The translations under genes and the position numbers were made by a program. From assembly GCA_026413225.1 (NCBI GenBank), contig CM048552.1:146147053-146211052 (forward strand): DNA of 64,000 nucleotides, in the 5' to 3' direction. Numbering within the stretch: the stretch's first letter is position 1; every line of letters begins with the position of its first letter. The DNA is from Otis tarda. Its lineage: Eukaryota; Chordata; Aves; Otidiformes; Otididae. Under the pieces are notes generated by a model, which saw nothing but the letters and a program-made list of their open reading frames with translations, ran no database searches and was not told the origin of the DNA. Positions 32,456 to 46,299 of the stretch are shown in pieces.

Positions 32456-35400
32456 GTAATAAATGTTTTAATTACTTAAAAAAATTAAAACAAAATAAAT
32501 GTTTTGAGGTTGCTGTTCCCAACTAAGCCGAGGAGCTGCCACTCTCTATTTATCCTGGCATTGATGAACCCAGCTCATTTGCCTCTCTTTGCATTTTGCG
32601 ATCTGTCATAACAAACTTGCCTCACTGAACCTCCAATGAGCCATCGGCAAAATACTGGCGAGTCTCAGAGAGCTGTCGGGGGAAGTGAGCTCCAGCCTCT
32701 TCCCTCTTAGAGGTCTGTGCCCATTACCTTCGTTCCTCAGCCAGCGCAGCCTGAAAAATGCCAAGCGTCTGCACACACGTGCGACTGGCATTCATCCTGG
32801 CAGGAGGATGTGAGGAGCTGCCGCCACTGAGGATAACAGCAGCGGCTGCTGAAGAAATAGCCGGGAGCATCGTGCCACTGATAACACGAGCAGCTAATTA
32901 CCATGCAAAGCACAGAGAACTGTAAGAAACAAGGCTGACTAAAGGCTACATCGAATTCCTGAGAAACGGGATGTTATTTCAAAAAAAAGCTACATCTGTA
33001 CAAATTTTATTTCAGAGCATTACTTTATTTTTTCTTCCCTCACCAACAGCTTTCACATGGAGATATATAAAGAAACCGCTCTGAAAGGAATTGCCTATCT
33101 GTGATACTTCTCCCTCCTTTCAAATCTTTATGTTAAGGAAAGAAAGAAAAATCTTCTGCAAGCATCAGTTTCCATTTTAGTCTAAGAGATTTTTATGGTG
33201 CGAGCTTTTGGTGCTGTTATTATTTGGGTTGCGTTAAGTGTTCTCACAAGTCTCCAGAAATTACTGGATTTTGTCTCCGTTATAAATTAGGTGTGACTAA
33301 GATCTCCAGAAAGCCGAGGCAGGCGCTCAGCAGACTTGCTGGCCTCTTCCACTTGGTGGAAGCCAGACTGGCTGAGTTGGCGCTTGAACGCCGGTCATCA
33401 GCACGCCCTTTGGGTGCCACCTCTGTCTCCAGGGCAGCTCTCACTCCTGTGCTGTGCAGACAACTGAACGGCATCACCTAAAACGAGACTGGGGGATTTC
33501 CCCTGGGGCCTAAAGTGAGGCTTCAGTCAGTAAATGTTGTCAGGCAATAACCTAAACCCATGACTAAAAAACAAAAAAAAAAAAGAAAAAAGGGGAAAAA
33601 GTGCATATTGATGGACCTTGATCTGAAAGCATATTAGAAACGCTTCCTTGCCAGGCAAGACCATGAAAGTACGGAGATACACACTCATGCATGCATATAC
33701 GTATACATAACATTTTCTATACAATCTACTTGCTAGAAAGGAACTTCCAGTGTTAAGCAGAAAAGTAAAGTCCTTATCTTTTTACTTATTCACACAAACG
33801 GCCTTTGCCTGTTGGGTTGTGGAGAACTGTTGCCCTCAACAAAGTTTCCCTTCCATCATTTCTCTGAAGAGATCTTAACACCTCCGAGTCATGGAATAAA
33901 ATACTGAAATTTAACAAGGAGACGTGCTTGAGACCAGAGAGGTGACTCCTGGGGTTTCTGTGGAAATATAGCCAGGCTATGTAGAGGTATTTTTTTGGGG
34001 AGAGGTCATTTGCAGATGCTCAGGAAGGGATTTTAGACATTCAGGGCTTAACTTGCTGTTGATTTCCTTACATGTGCTACATCCTCCGAAAGGGTCTTCA
34101 TGGGATGGCTGTGCTGAACCCACACTGCTCTGGAGAGAAAAGGCAGGCCCTCAGGAAAGGTGGGCTGGTTAAAAGATGAGGCCTCGACCTGGTTAAAATA
34201 TCACTTTTTTGTCCCTCAGGAAATGCCCACTTTTTGGAATGCATTTTCATTCTGAATTGCAGGGGGATGGAGGGGCAGGCACCTACAAGTAGATTTTATC
34301 CTGTTGGCTATGCTCCTATTAAAAATGTGACATAATTATCTTCAAAATGAAATTTTAAACAGTGTTCTTCAGTTGAGAAATGAAAGTTTGATAAGATCAA
34401 AACACTTCAACATCAAATTTTAAGAATTAAATAAAATTTGTAGTTACAGAATATGATATGACTTAAATCAGGAAGCCATAAAAACAAAATATTGAAAGGT
34501 TTCACTCTGACTCCAACTTTGGTAATTTTTTACTTTAAGAAAATATTTTCTTCAAACAAGAATGAAAATAGATTTGGTCAAAATCACCACAGATGCAGAC
34601 ATTTTCAGTTCTGATAAAATGGAATGTCCCATATGAAAAGGACTGAGTATGAAAAACCTCTGACATAAATTTAAATTTAAAATTTAGAATTTAAAACGGT
34701 ATTTTTTTTTCCATTGACAAGAATGGCACCCATCTTGATGGGTGACATGAGATCTACCAGCAATGTTTCCATCTACATTAACATGGCTGGACTTGAGGAA
34801 GCCACAGCATTCTATAGTCCCCCTCATTTTACCAGTGGGCATTAGCAATGCCGTGCCCTTCGCAGCCGTCCAACGGAGAAGACTCCTCATCTCTCTCTGA
34901 GGACTCAGGCAAGCAAGGACTGACCTGGGTAGGGCTATGTCAAGGAAAGAGGAATGAGGAGACTGCTGAGGAAGCTTGATATTCTGTTGCTCCTGATACT
35001 TAAAAGCTTTACCTTGCACTCATGCTGTTCCTCGCTACTAATTTGGAGTGTCAGTGGCAGAGCCGTTTTCTCCTGCGCTTGGCACTGTGCAAGTGGGAAC
35101 TGTTTCGCTTTCACTGCAAGGAGTTGCTGCTGCTTCCTTAGAGACGGACACAGGCAAGAGGGAGATGGGGATGTACAGCTGAATTCTTCTCAAGCTCTGT
35201 GTCAGAAAGTGTTGCACTAATTAAAGTTATTAAATCCATCCAATTTAGAGTGACTGTTAATAAACTGTTACCCTTAATGAGTCCATTCTTTTTTGAAATG
35301 GAGTCTTCATATTTATTATGTGAATTATTTTTCCTACAATGGGATCTTGCAACATCGTTCTTGTTTCAAAAGGGAAGAGGAGAAAGGTTAACAAAGATTT

Positions 35401-36329
35401 TATTTCAAGAAAAAAAATAAATAAAGAGCAAGTGATGAAAGTCACCTAGCTTTGCTTTAATGACAGTATCTGGCTATACTAATCGGGGGCCTCATTGCAA
35501 CTGGGTTATCATGGTGCCCCAGTCTTGTACCAGGAACAGGGAGATGTTCTGGATAATCAAAGAAGATGATTAAAAAATATCTGTAGATAGAGAAAAATTC
35601 CAAACGATCCCATAGACTTGCCACACACACTAGAAAGGAGACGCTAATTGGAGCACATTTTGCTCTTGATGAGTGATACTCACTCAGAAGAGCTTGCTCA
35701 GTAGCTCAACCACAGACGAGGTAGGACAGCAGCTTTTGGAGAGCACAGCCTCCAAGAAGGAAGACTGCAGAAGAGTTTATACCCAGTGTACCATCAGACT
35801 TGGACTGTGTTGGCCCTATATGCAGACCTGAGGGGTCAGAGTGAGAGAAGGGATCCCGCCTCTGAGGTTCAGGCTGATGTCTAGTCAAAGATGGATTTAC
35901 TGTGGATGTATAAGTAAATGCACTCGCTGTATTGTCTTTTTTTTTTTTTTTAATAGCAGGGAGACAAGGTTAAAGCTTAACTCTTCCAGTGCACGGCCTG
36001 CCCCAGAGCTTGCAGCACCTCCTGCCCATGTAGTGCCAGACTTGAACCAGAGTAGGGAAAGCCTGGGGTCAGAAAGCGAGGTGATGCTGAAGGGATGCAG
36101 TCTGGGTGGCTGCCGGGAGCTTCACTATTGCTTAGGCACCTACAACCCAGTTTAGAGGGGACTTAGAAATGCTGGCTCCAGCCACGTGTTGAGGGGTCAT
36201 CGTCAAACTGATGAGATGGTCTGAGTCCGAGTCCCAGAGTCAACATCACAAAAAAAAATGAAGAGAATTAAAGGCCAAGAACCCTTCTGAAACCTCCCCA
36301 CCTTCCCCACCCCTAAGGTCCATCGAACA

Positions 36330-37620
36330 ATCAATGACTGTAGCGGCACCGGTAACATTTCATCTAATAAAAGATGCTTGGGAGCCTCAAATGAAACCTA
36401 CTGGCAGATTGCTGGAGCAATTTTACAGGCTTTTACATTATATTCATAAAAATAAAAAACCAAACACACCAAAATTACACTGTGACCCAGAACAATAAAA
36501 GGGAGCTGTAATGGAGAAGAACTGCATTGTTCTATTAATAAAATATAAAGGTTTTATTGTTATTGGGAAAGATTGATTGTATCAAATCAATACCATGTCA
36601 CAGTATATTAATGTTTTTCTTCACTAATGAAAAAAGAGGGTCTGATGTGATTACACTCTCTTGCTACCCATTTGAAAAATATAATGGGATGGTAATAATG
36701 AAGACTGCAACTTGCAATTTTAGTCCTTGCTACGTGCTTGATCCTGGGAGGTGCTGAGCAAGCGACCTTGGCTTTCGGTGAAGTTAACAGGAGCGGAAGG
36801 TAACTGGCATTCACCAAAATGCTGTCAACAACCACCTGAACGGGCTCCACAGGCACTCTTCCCACTAAAAATTTGGAAATAGCCCATGGGGTCCTCTGGA
36901 ATTGCCTTCAGCATACTACATTTTCTGCAGCACTGTATGCATGCTCTGAACATTTTAAGTGACTGGTTGCTTGACACAGTGGTCTATTTGTTGGAAAGTT
37001 TCCATTATGGAGACCAGAGTCTTTCAGTTTTGCAGCTTTTTAGCCAAGATACGGGCTCTTCCCCTTAGCCCACGCAGTCCTTCAACAGTCACCCCAAGGA
37101 CCCTGCCTTGGGAGAGATAGTGATCAGCTTTTCTCCCCATTAGATGCCTGTCCTCCCTGCCACACAGATGGCCAATTAGTGTCAACCGGAATGTGGTATT
37201 TTTAGTGATGGGGACACTTGTCCGCCAGGACCTGGACGGCGACCAATCGATTGCATTTAATATATTGTCTGTGTTTGTTTGGAGAGAATATATAACATCT
37301 GTAAAGCAGCAACAGTTGGAAAAACAAGTATTATGGATCTGTTAATCTTTTTGTGACATTTTAATATGAATATACCATCAGCTAGTACAATATTCAATAA
37401 ATTAAATGGATTATTTTGCCAAGAGATCCTTTAAAAATGTTAATTAACAATAAATCAATAAAAACTATTCAACATGAAAATCAGTTACATCCCTGTTTAC
37501 ATTATTTAACTCCAAACATTTCTGTTTTGTGTGCTTGTAATTAGCAAGCTATAAAAGATGCCATAAATAGGCGCATAATGAGAGGAACTGTTTATAAATT
37601 ATAATTGGTATTCATTCCCA
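36330..37620. promoter_or_regulatory. Candidate conserved non-coding elements
   Basis: There are two AT-rich, repeat-free stretches (36340-36700 and 37190-37620). The second has the palindrome CAATCGATTG at 37244-37253, with the ONECUT-type core ATCGAT, a forkhead-type TGTTTGTTT at 37272-37280, and many TTAATTAA-like sites downstream. Open frames are short. The call rests on composition and motif content, not on alignment. Confidence 0.25.
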
Positions 37621-39339
37621 CTGAACTAAAGGTTATGTGATTACAAACTACTGCACAGAAAGGGTTAAACCTCTTACAGACAGAAGGATTTACAGTACGC
37701 AACTCTGCAGAAATATCTCCCACAAAAGGCCCCTGATGGAAGAAAGCCCCTCTACATCAGTCTTTGAGGGAAAGAGTAACGTCTATCAGGTGCTCCTTAA
37801 AGCCTATTTACGACCATTTAGAAACAGCTCATGGGGAAAAATCTACCCTTTGGGCGGTGCTGGAGGGAGCAAGAAATTGAGTCTGGCAGAAGGAATTCGA
37901 TATTGATAAAACATCATAATCTGAACAATATGTCTACTGAGTCAAAAGGAAAGATATTAACATTGAAATGCTATTAGAAATCCGTGTGACCATCCTCTTA
38001 ACAAAGCTGAGGACAGGACAAAGGAAACAAGAGTGGCTTCTGTCATGATGGGTAACAAAGATGTTGCTCTACCCGGTACTCAAAGATCAGGGCCAAAGAG
38101 GGTCTGGCTTTCACAGAGGGCTAACAGAGGATCTACAGGATCTTCATGTGGCAGCTGAGAGCCCAAAACACTGAGCAGCTGTCTGTATCTCCAGAAGGTA
38201 ACACCAGACTGTTTCTCATTATAGGCTGCTACACAGAGTTAACAAAAAAATGTTTCCTAGAGAGAAACAACCTCTCCTTAATCCCTATTGCTGAAAAGTG
38301 CCTTCCCAGTTATAGAGATTGACACCTGGTCTAGACTTAACAGGTAAAAAATCGCAGTCTGGAGAGCAGAGTAACATTTGGCTTTCTACTAAAGCCTTTT
38401 GCTAGTCCAAGGATGTCACCAACACCTCACAGTTTTGGCTTTGTCAACGTCTTCTCCTCAGCAAAATAAATCTCATTCTTTCACTATAACTGCTTTTGTG
38501 AGGGCAACAATCATCAAGAACCCTTTATGAAGCAGGTCTGAAGCACGGGCAGCCCAGTGAGCATCTACCTATAAAGCCAATAGAGTTAAAAAACCTACTT
38601 GCAAATCTAGAGAGAAACCACTTTTTCTAACTTGTCTGGGCACAGCTGATGCATATTTCCTTTGTTTTCTGGATTGTGACTTAGAAGTGAACTAATTTCA
38701 GCTGGAGACACTTAACATTGCACTGCTTTCCTTGATTTGCACAAAATACAATTGTTTCAGGGAAAATACAGATCAGGGTTGGGAGTTTAAGAAAAAAATC
38801 TATTATGTGTAAGGAACACAGCATCTTATGCATTGGTTTCAGAATGACTGCTCAGTCTCATTGCTAAGACTGGAAAAACACATTCCGGTCATAGCAATTA
38901 CGACCTGGACACCTATTTGCCCAAAAAGGATGCAATTTGCTACTAGGTACCCAAAGCTTTATCAATTAAGATGAACAAGTGTATGCATCTGCATCTTTAA
39001 ATCAATCCCTTGATGCCTCTGGTCAGCTCAGGCGAATTCTCTTAAAATCCACATGGAAGTTGATAAATAGCACAATTCTCCAAGCTGCAGTGAAAATCTC
39101 AGCAGAGCTTTATTGTGCTCTCAGCATTCCTGAAAGTCAAAAGGAAAATCCAGCCATACTGTGGTCACTGACAGACTGATGGAAACACACTCCCTGCAAA
39201 GCTACTGAAAATAGTACTCTCTAAAGGTTTTGCAGAGTTAATAGCACACGTAAAATTTCAAATGAAAAACATCAGTGCTGCAATGTCTTAGGGCTCAGAC
39301 ATGTGAGTTCCTTCCACTTAAAAATGTACATGACACCAT

Positions 39340-39425
39340 GTCTATATAAAAAAAATCCCATATATAAATGGCAGAAAAAAAAATCCCATATATAAATATA
39401 TATATATACACATGTATGTATACAC
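39340..39425. repeat. Low-complexity A/TA tract with internal duplication
   Basis: The phrase AAAAAATCCCATATATAAAT occurs twice, at about 39350-39369 and 39378-39397, separated by a few bases. It runs into a (TA)n stretch and TACACATGTATG sequence. It looks like local slippage duplication. Confidence 0.6.
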
Positions 39426-42400
39426 CATAAACAAATCTGCAAAATAGTTTCCTGAAAATGCCCAAATGAACAAAGCTAGTGTCAAGTCTTATCAACTGTA
39501 GCCTTAATATGGGAATCAATGAATGCAGCAAATCTATAAAGCTGCAGAGTAGAGAAATGCCTTCCTTATTTTTTTTTACTCTCCCCTCCTCCCTAAAGCC
39601 CACTGAAAGACTTATTTTCCCACCAGTTCACCGCAGGCTCATATGAGTCCTCTTCTGCAGGCAAGAACCAGGCACTGCTGAGGACTGCCTTGCAGAGGAC
39701 TCACATCCAGAATGCAGGATACCTCCACATCTGTAAAACCACCTGCCCAGCTGCCCAGCACTTGTCCGCACTTTCCTGTGGGCTATATGCCAATACCCTA
39801 ACATTTGGGCAATCACAGAAGAATAAATAACGTCCCAGGTTTGGGGAAGGTTGTTGGTAGCTCCCAAGCAGTCATACACTACTCGCTAACATTTTTTTAT
39901 GGTCCTTCAGCCTTGGAAGACAAGTGGTTGGCTTACAATTACCTTAGTCCTTTCTTTTTTGGCTTTCACTTTTCTTTCCATATATTCTCAGGTTATCCTC
40001 TTTTAAAGGGAATATTGCATCTGAAAGTCACAATGCTTTCTGATTCTCTTTTTGCCTGTTGCCGTTTTAAGTAACAGCAAAATACAGAAAGAAAGCAGAA
40101 AGTAGAAAGGCCTCAGCTTTTCCAGATTTTGTGTCTTTGAAAGAGTTTGCTTGTCCTTCCAGTAAAGTAGACATTTGCCATTTCCCAGCTGCTTGCATGG
40201 AGCTCTCCCAGACAGCTAAAGCCTAATGGAGCACCACGTCTAAACTGTACAAAACATGAGTATTCACCATGTTACTCTGGGGCAGTAACCACTTTTCACT
40301 GTCACATTAACAATTTTATTTTTAATACAGAAAACGATCAACAGGTCACTTCATAACAGTGCAGTGTCACGGGGACATGACTGGTGTATGGACTACAAAA
40401 CTCTGCCTGGGCCTACAGAGCACTGCTCTCCCAGCAGCCCTACTGCCAAAAAAAAATTATTTTAAATCCCATATGCACTGTCATTCATGCACAAGCAACA
40501 CACAATAGAGTGCAGGGAAATAAAAGGAAGAAATGGACAGTGACAGTAGAGTTTAATTTTCACTGGGTTGCAGACCAAACCCAGTACTAGGCTGCATGAG
40601 AGGGACCTGGGAATTTTCTCAGAAAGGTTAGGTTGCCCTTAGGTTTGGTTTGGGTTTGATTTCCAAAACTTTCATTGGAAAGCTTCAAAAAGGTGAGTTG
40701 CCTCTTGGATTTATATTTTTACTGGTTTTTTTTTTAACAGATGAGGCGATCCTCCACTTAAAAACAGGTTATTTTGTCTCTAGAGGAAGAAATGTTCAGT
40801 GCAGCCCCATTTCATTTTAAACGGAAGCTAAATGGAGACAAAACCTCTAATACGGCTACAGCTCACAGACATTTTCATCTAGGTCAAGTACAACAGATCT
40901 GCATTTTTTAAGTGGCAGAGCCAGCTCTCTGTCCCTGTAAAAACTGGAAGGTCTTGTAGCACCCCAAATTATAACAACATGTACAGAAAACAGGAGTCCA
41001 GCTGGAAAACCTTTGAGCCGAGAAGCCACATGCTTCCCTTTCGTTATGTGATCTTGATGAATTTATTTCTGTGGCATTTATTCATGTTTCAGGATGTAGA
41101 ATCCTTTAAACTTGTTAGTATTTTCCTTTTCTATTGTTCTCTGCTGACTTTCACTGTTTTATTTTACTCTTTTGTTCCCCTTTGTAACTAAAGGTAATGC
41201 AGTCCTGGGCCTATTACCCTCCATCTCTTTGATCTGGCAGTGGATATCAACAAAGAAGGTATTTGTTCTCCACACATTAAACCCTTCTGCGTAGCTTTTT
41301 ACAAATTCTGTTATGCAACTTCGATAGGGCCTGGAATGAGTTGTCAGGTACCGAAAGGCAGGGGAGCGTACAGGCCTCTCTGAAAGTCAAGCTCTGAATG
41401 GTGTCATCTTGCTGTTTCACTTTCAAAGGTGGCTCTTAGGGGTTTCCTGAATAGGAGCAGTTTGACAGCAGACATCTGGATTGGTATCGCTGGCTCTAAG
41501 ACACCTTTATAAGAACTTTGAATATCTTAGTCGAGTCCTGAGGATCAAAGCTTTCTATGTAATAAACCTATGGCGGGTTACCCAGGGAGACTTTCAGCAT
41601 CAGTAACAATGGCAGCTGATTTGCCTCGCATAACAAGGTACTGATAGAATATAAGGGTTGCGATCAATACTTTAAGTAGCGAGATAAAAATCCACCTGAA
41701 ACTTAGGAGAATTATATTAAGGTCTCATAATTTACTTTATAAACCATGACCTATAATTTTAAGATGTGCATGCATCAAGTGTTGCTTGAAATACATTAAA
41801 TCTTGATTTTTCAAATCAGGATACTAGAATAGTAAGTAGAATTGGCAGCATAAATAAATATAATGCATAAAACACAAAAAGCTCTTGGCTGGCTTTTGTA
41901 TACAGCATTAGAAACAGAGAAACACACATTGTTTCACAGTGATTTGCATTAAATATATTTGTTATGGGTTTGAAATACTCCAAACTATTTGTTTTGGATA
42001 AGAGAGAGGATGCTCTGCATTTATGATATATGATACCACATTGTCATCAATTGTCATGCTTTGTTTATAGGACTGAACAATTTGTAATCATCAGATTACT
42101 ATGTTTAGGCTGCACTCTGGTTTTCAGAGAATGTGCATTAAACAGATCAAATCCTTGCATCTTTTATTTATTTGTTTATGAAAGGAATGATGAGTGGCTC
42201 CTTCCCCTGAGAATTAACTATTTGGTGAAGGGTTCTGAGTTTCAGGTGCCAGTCGTTGGAGAGAAGAGAAGGGCAAAGCTGCTCCTGGGCTCTGATTTTT
42301 AATTGTGTGCCAATATTGCCATGTAGGGACATTAGGTAACAATGGCAGAGAAAAATGAAGAAGATGCAAAAGGCTGCATATTCTAAGGGTTTCCTTTAGC

Positions 42401-43356
42401 TTTCTAATTCCCTTTCCCTCAAGCCATATTTCCCACAGTATTTCCCGCATTCTTTATCTGCAGATGTGATTCTAAGTTACCTGCAGCCTCTCTAAATATT
42501 GGGGCAGAGAGAGGATGAGGAAGCCCCACCAAAACATGGATACTCCTTTAGCATTTCCAGCAACAGGTACTTTGTGAGGAACAGAATGAAATGTTCTTGG
42601 CAAAACCCGCGCATTTTTCATGATCCATTTTCTGCCAGAGAAATACAGCTATGAAACAAGATACTCTAGGCAGGGTTGCAGGCAAAGACTTTTTAGCTGT
42701 TCTGTACAGGAGAAGGCACAGCCCTGGCAGTCAGGAACTGGCTGGTGGCTGTTGACTCTTCTGTGGGGCAGCTGGAAAAATCCCCACTAAAGAGCAGTCC
42801 TCACCTTATTTAAATTTTATACACATTTACACTATGAACACAACAGGATTTTAAATACCTGCAGATGGGAAATCAGTTAACAGCTATGGGTTGAATACCT
42901 GTCACACATAATCCCTGGGGACTGTATAGGCACAGCAGCCCATTTGCAGAAATCACCTATGCAGGTCTGTGCAGAGGGTCTTGGGCACAGGAGAGTCACA
43001 GTTACCACTCTCCCACTGCCCAAGCTACCTTCTTGATGGCACTACATATAAACTCAAGACACAAGGAAACAATGAGCTTACTCATTCAGAGAAAATAATT
43101 ACAAAATCAAGCCATCACCTTCACAAAAGTGTGATATCAGTTCATTTGCCACCCAGAATATCTGTACCTCTAAGCTAAAGAAGAAAAAAACAGCAAGAAC
43201 AAGGCAGAAGCCAAGCTTACATTTCCGTCCTTATCTCTCTGCACCGACACTCTCTCGGAGGTCCCTGCTTGCACAGCAGCTGCTGAACTGCTACAGTTTA
43301 CAGTCTGCCCTATGAAAATAAACTAGCACTGATTTTGGGCAATTTGCAGTCATGCA

Positions 43357-43373
43357 GTTGCTGCTGCTGCTGC
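43357..43373 (+). repeat. Short (CTG)n run
   Basis: About five tandem TGC units. It is a minor trinucleotide microsatellite in non-coding sequence. Confidence 0.7.
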
Positions 43374-44308
43374 GTAAACAGCTGATGGATCCCTACAGCA
43401 GAGGCATGAGCTCTTCATCTGTGCCCACTTGTGTGTCAGACCTCTAGGTCTGTACGAGCCCTAGCCACAGCAGAGCCTGCTGCACGGACGTTCCCAAAGT
43501 CACCCATTACGTGTGTCTCGCGGCAGCCCGGAGCTCCATCGATGCTACAGACAAAAAAGACATGAGTTTTGAAAGTGGCGTATCTTGCCATTTCATCAGA
43601 TGGGAAGGATTAAATGGGGATGCCGTGACTGAAAATAGTCTGTAATAATTTGTTTTGCATGCATGCACATTACCATGAAGGCTTGTATAGCACTTTGCAA
43701 GTGCACAATCAGAAGCACGTATGTAAACAGATACATGTATACAGATAGATGTACGTAGTACATCTAGATACATAGCAGCATTCGTAACTTTAGGTATGGA
43801 ATATGGCTACAATTCCATATGGGCAGCACTATATATTTTTAGGAAGGATAATAAAGAGTGCATTTTGTAGTCTAAAGGGTTGAAAGTATTTTAGGTGGGC
43901 TGAACGTCCACCCAGAAAATTAGGGTATCGACTGAAAAAAGAAAAGTCCTAACAAACCCTAAAAACCTAAAATGGATATTCTAAACACAAACAGGCCTGT
44001 CCACAAGACCCCTGCTTTTCCAAATCAAGCCAGCAGACTTTAAGCTGATTCCTTAGGCACAGTCCTTCATGAGACAGTACTACCCTCAACGCTTTCATTC
44101 ACAGCAACTGGGTCTCGCCATGGGGTGCCAACAAGAAGAGGCCTATAAGGACTCGGCAGCAGCTCTCCAAACAGCACTGTCACTGCTGCCCAGAAATACC
44201 TCTAGGACATTTTGGGAGGAAACGTAACCAAACATTTATCTCTGCCCACCGATTACGTGGATCACAGTCCAGTCACAGTGTTACAAAACATTCCCATGAT
44301 TTTCTCCT

Positions 44309-46204
44309 ATGTATATTTGCCCACAAAATATGAAACAGCAACAATCTACAGCCTATAGAGGGTGGAAGCGGGGACAGGTAGCCTGGGAGGACTACAGAGT
44401 GGCTGTGCGAGCGGCCAGGGATAGGGTGAGGAAGGCTAAAGCCCTGATGGAATCGAATCTGGCCAGGGATATAAAAAGTAACAAGAAAAGCTTTTACAGG
44501 TATGTAGGGGACAAAAGAAAATCCAAGGAGAATGTAGGCCCCCTCCGGAAGGTAACGGGTGTCGTGGTTACCCGGGATGTGGAGAAGGCTGAGGTACTCA
44601 ATGACTTTTTTGCCTCAGTCTTCACTGATAAGGGCTCTTGTCTCCCCACCCAAGCTGTGGAAGGCACAGGCAGGGACTGCGAGGATGAAGAACCGCCCAC
44701 GGTGCTCGAAGAGCAGGTTCGGGATCATCTAAGGAACTTGAAGGTGCACAAGTCCATGGGGCCTGATGAGATCCATCCGCGCGTCCTGAGGGAACTGGCG
44801 GATGAAGTTGCCAAGCCACTGGCCATCATATTTGAGAAATCGTGGCAGTCTGGTGAGGTCCCCGATGACTGGAAGAGAGGGAACATAACCCCCATTTTTA
44901 AAAAGGGGAGTAAGGAAGACCCGGGCAACTACAGGCCGGTCAGCCTCACCTCCGTGCCTGGCAAGGTCATGGAGCAGATTCTCCTGGAAACCATGCTAAG
45001 GCACATGGAGAGCAAGGAGGTGGTTGGTGACAGCCAACATGGCTTCACCAAGGGCAGATCGTGCCTGACCAATTTGGTGGCCTTTTATGACGGGGTAACA
45101 GCATCGGTGGACAAGGGACGAGCAACTGACATCATCTACCTGGACTTGTGCAAGGCATTTGACACTGTCCCGCATGACATCCTTCTCTCTAAACTAGAGA
45201 GGCATGGGTTTGATGGATGGACCACTCGGTGGATAAGGAGTTGGCTGGATGGCCGCACTCAGAGAGTGGTGGTCAACGGCTCAATGTCCAAGTGGAGACC
45301 GGTCACCAGTGGCGTCCCTCAGGGGTCCGCGTTGGGCCCGGCCCTGTTCAACATCTTTGTCGGCGATATGGACAGTGGGATAGAGTGCACTCTCAGCAAG
45401 TTCGCCGATGACACCAAGCTGTGTGGTGCCGTCGACTCGCTGGAAGGGAGGGATGCCATCCAGAGGGACCTTGGCAGGCTGGAGAGGTGGGCCCGTGCCA
45501 ACCTCATGAAGTTCAACCAGGCCAAGTGCAAGGTCCTGCACCTGGGTCGTGGCAATCCCAGGCACAAATACAGGCTGGGCGGGGAATGGATTGAGAGCAG
45601 CCCTGAGGAGAAGGACTTGGGAGTGCTGGTAGACGAGAGGCTCAACATGAGTGGGCAATGCGCCCTTGCGGCCCAGAAGGCCAACTGCATCCTGGGCTGC
45701 ATCAAGAGGAGCGTGGCCAGCAGGTCGAGGGAGGTGATTCTGCCCCTCTACTCCGCCCTGGTGAGACCCCACCTGGAGTACTGCGTCCAGTTCTGGAGTC
45801 CCCAACACAAGAAGGACATGGACCAGTTGGAAAGGGTCCAGAGGAGGGCCACAAAGATGATCAGAGGGCTGGAGCACCTCTCCTATGAGTACAGGCTGAG
45901 AGAGTTGGGGCTGTTCAGCCTGGAGAAGAGGAGGCTCCGGGGAGACCTGATAGCGGTCTTCCAATACCTCAAGGGGGCCTACAGGAAAGATGGGGAGAAG
46001 CTGTTCAGTAGGGCCTGTTGTGATAGGACAAGGGGTAATGGGTTTAAATTAGAAGGAGGTAGGTTTAGATTAGATATTAGAAAAAAATTTTTTACAATGA
46101 GAGTTGTAGAGCACTGGAACAGGTTGCCCAGAGAGGTGGTGGATGCCCCATTCCTGGAAATGTTCAAGGCCAGGCTGGATGAGGCTCTGAGCAACCTGAT
46201 CTAG
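44309..46204 (+). CDS. CR1 ORF2 fragment: reverse transcriptase (no endonuclease)
   Basis: An open frame of 631 codons. In an intact CR1, ORF2 makes a nuclear enzyme that nicks DNA and copies the element's RNA in place (target-primed reverse transcription). About the first 8-15 residues come from flanking DNA; CR1 similarity begins before YRGWKRGQ (17-23). RT motifs follow in order: [21 protein letters not shown] (193-213), [10 protein letters not shown] (243-252), [11 protein letters not shown] with the first catalytic Asp at D279, [10 protein letters not shown] (335-344), and the catalytic FADD box (F365-D368) in place of the commoner YADD. The CR1-type C-terminal region follows, including [19 protein letters not shown] (481-499) and [12 protein letters not shown] (603-614). 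The N-terminal APE endonuclease of full-length ORF2 is absent, so this is a remnant, not a host gene. The ATG at 44309 is merely the first in frame. No promoter is evident. Confidence 0.85.
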   Translation: MYICPQNMKQQQSTAYRGWKRGQVAWEDYRVAVRAARDRVRKAKALMESNLARDIKSNKKSFYRYVGDKRKSKENVGPLRKVTGVVVTRDVEKAEVLNDFFASVFTDKGSCLPTQAVEGTGRDCEDEEPPTVLEEQVRDHLRNLKVHKSMGPDEIHPRVLRELADEVAKPLAIIFEKSWQSGEVPDDWKRGNITPIFKKGSKEDPGNYRPVSLTSVPGKVMEQILLETMLRHMESKEVVGDSQHGFTKGRSCLTNLVAFYDGVTASVDKGRATDIIYLDLCKAFDTVPHDILLSKLERHGFDGWTTRWIRSWLDGRTQRVVVNGSMSKWRPVTSGVPQGSALGPALFNIFVGDMDSGIECTLSKFADDTKLCGAVDSLEGRDAIQRDLGRLERWARANLMKFNQAKCKVLHLGRGNPRHKYRLGGEWIESSPEEKDLGVLVDERLNMSGQCALAAQKANCILGCIKRSVASRSREVILPLYSALVRPHLEYCVQFWSPQHKKDMDQLERVQRRATKMIRGLEHLSYEYRLRELGLFSLEKRRLRGDLIAVFQYLKGAYRKDGEKLFSRACCDRTRGNGFKLEGGRFRLDIRKKFFTMRVVEHWNRLPREVVDAPFLEMFKARLDEALSNLI

Positions 46205-46299
46205 TCAGGGATGTCCCTGCTTCTTGCAGGGGGGTTGGACTAGATGACCTTTGAAGGTCCCTTCCAACTCTAACCATTCTATGATTCTATGATTCTACG
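44332..46299 (+). mobile_element. CR1 LINE, 5'-truncated, with open ORF2 fragment
   Basis: This is the largest and youngest-looking repeat in the window, about 1.97 kb. It starts inside ORF2 just upstream of the reverse transcriptase domain and runs through the ORF2 stop (46202-46204), a 3' UTR of about 95 bp, and three tandem octamers (ATTCTATG, ATTCTATG, ATTCTACG; 46276-46299). The reading frame has no stop or frameshift and the element is CpG-rich, both signs of a relatively recent insertion. The ORF1 and endonuclease regions are missing, so it cannot move by itself. A 7-bp repeat, AAAATAT, flanks it (44325-44331 and 46300-46306). CR1 elements often lack clear target duplications, so that start is tentative. 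Confidence 0.95.
46276..46299 (+). repeat. CR1 terminal octamer repeats
   Basis: Three tandem 8-mers, ATTCTATG, ATTCTATG and ATTCTACG, form the 3' end of the CR1 element. CR1 ends in such octamers rather than in poly(A); the terminal repeat is thought to be used in priming. Confidence 0.9.

Larger units (their letters stand above)
24780..44331. other. About 19.5 kb gene-free stretch
   Basis: No convincing gene, RNA gene or CR1 copy. It is mostly AT-rich single-copy sequence. Noted inside: a perfect inverted repeat (25570-25609), a motif-dense AT-rich stretch (28200-28830), a CAAA microsatellite (32197-32220), a CpG-dense patch (32340-32455), A-rich runs near 31748-31765 and 33571-33600, an enhancer-like stretch (36330-37620), low-complexity TA/A sequence (39340-39425) and a short CTG run (43357-43373). 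Open frames here are short and domain-free. Confidence 0.45.

Noticed and set aside
45281-45964. 227-codon open frame on the minus strand
   Set aside because: It lies wholly inside the CR1 ORF2 on the opposite strand and mirrors its GC-rich codons; an antisense shadow.
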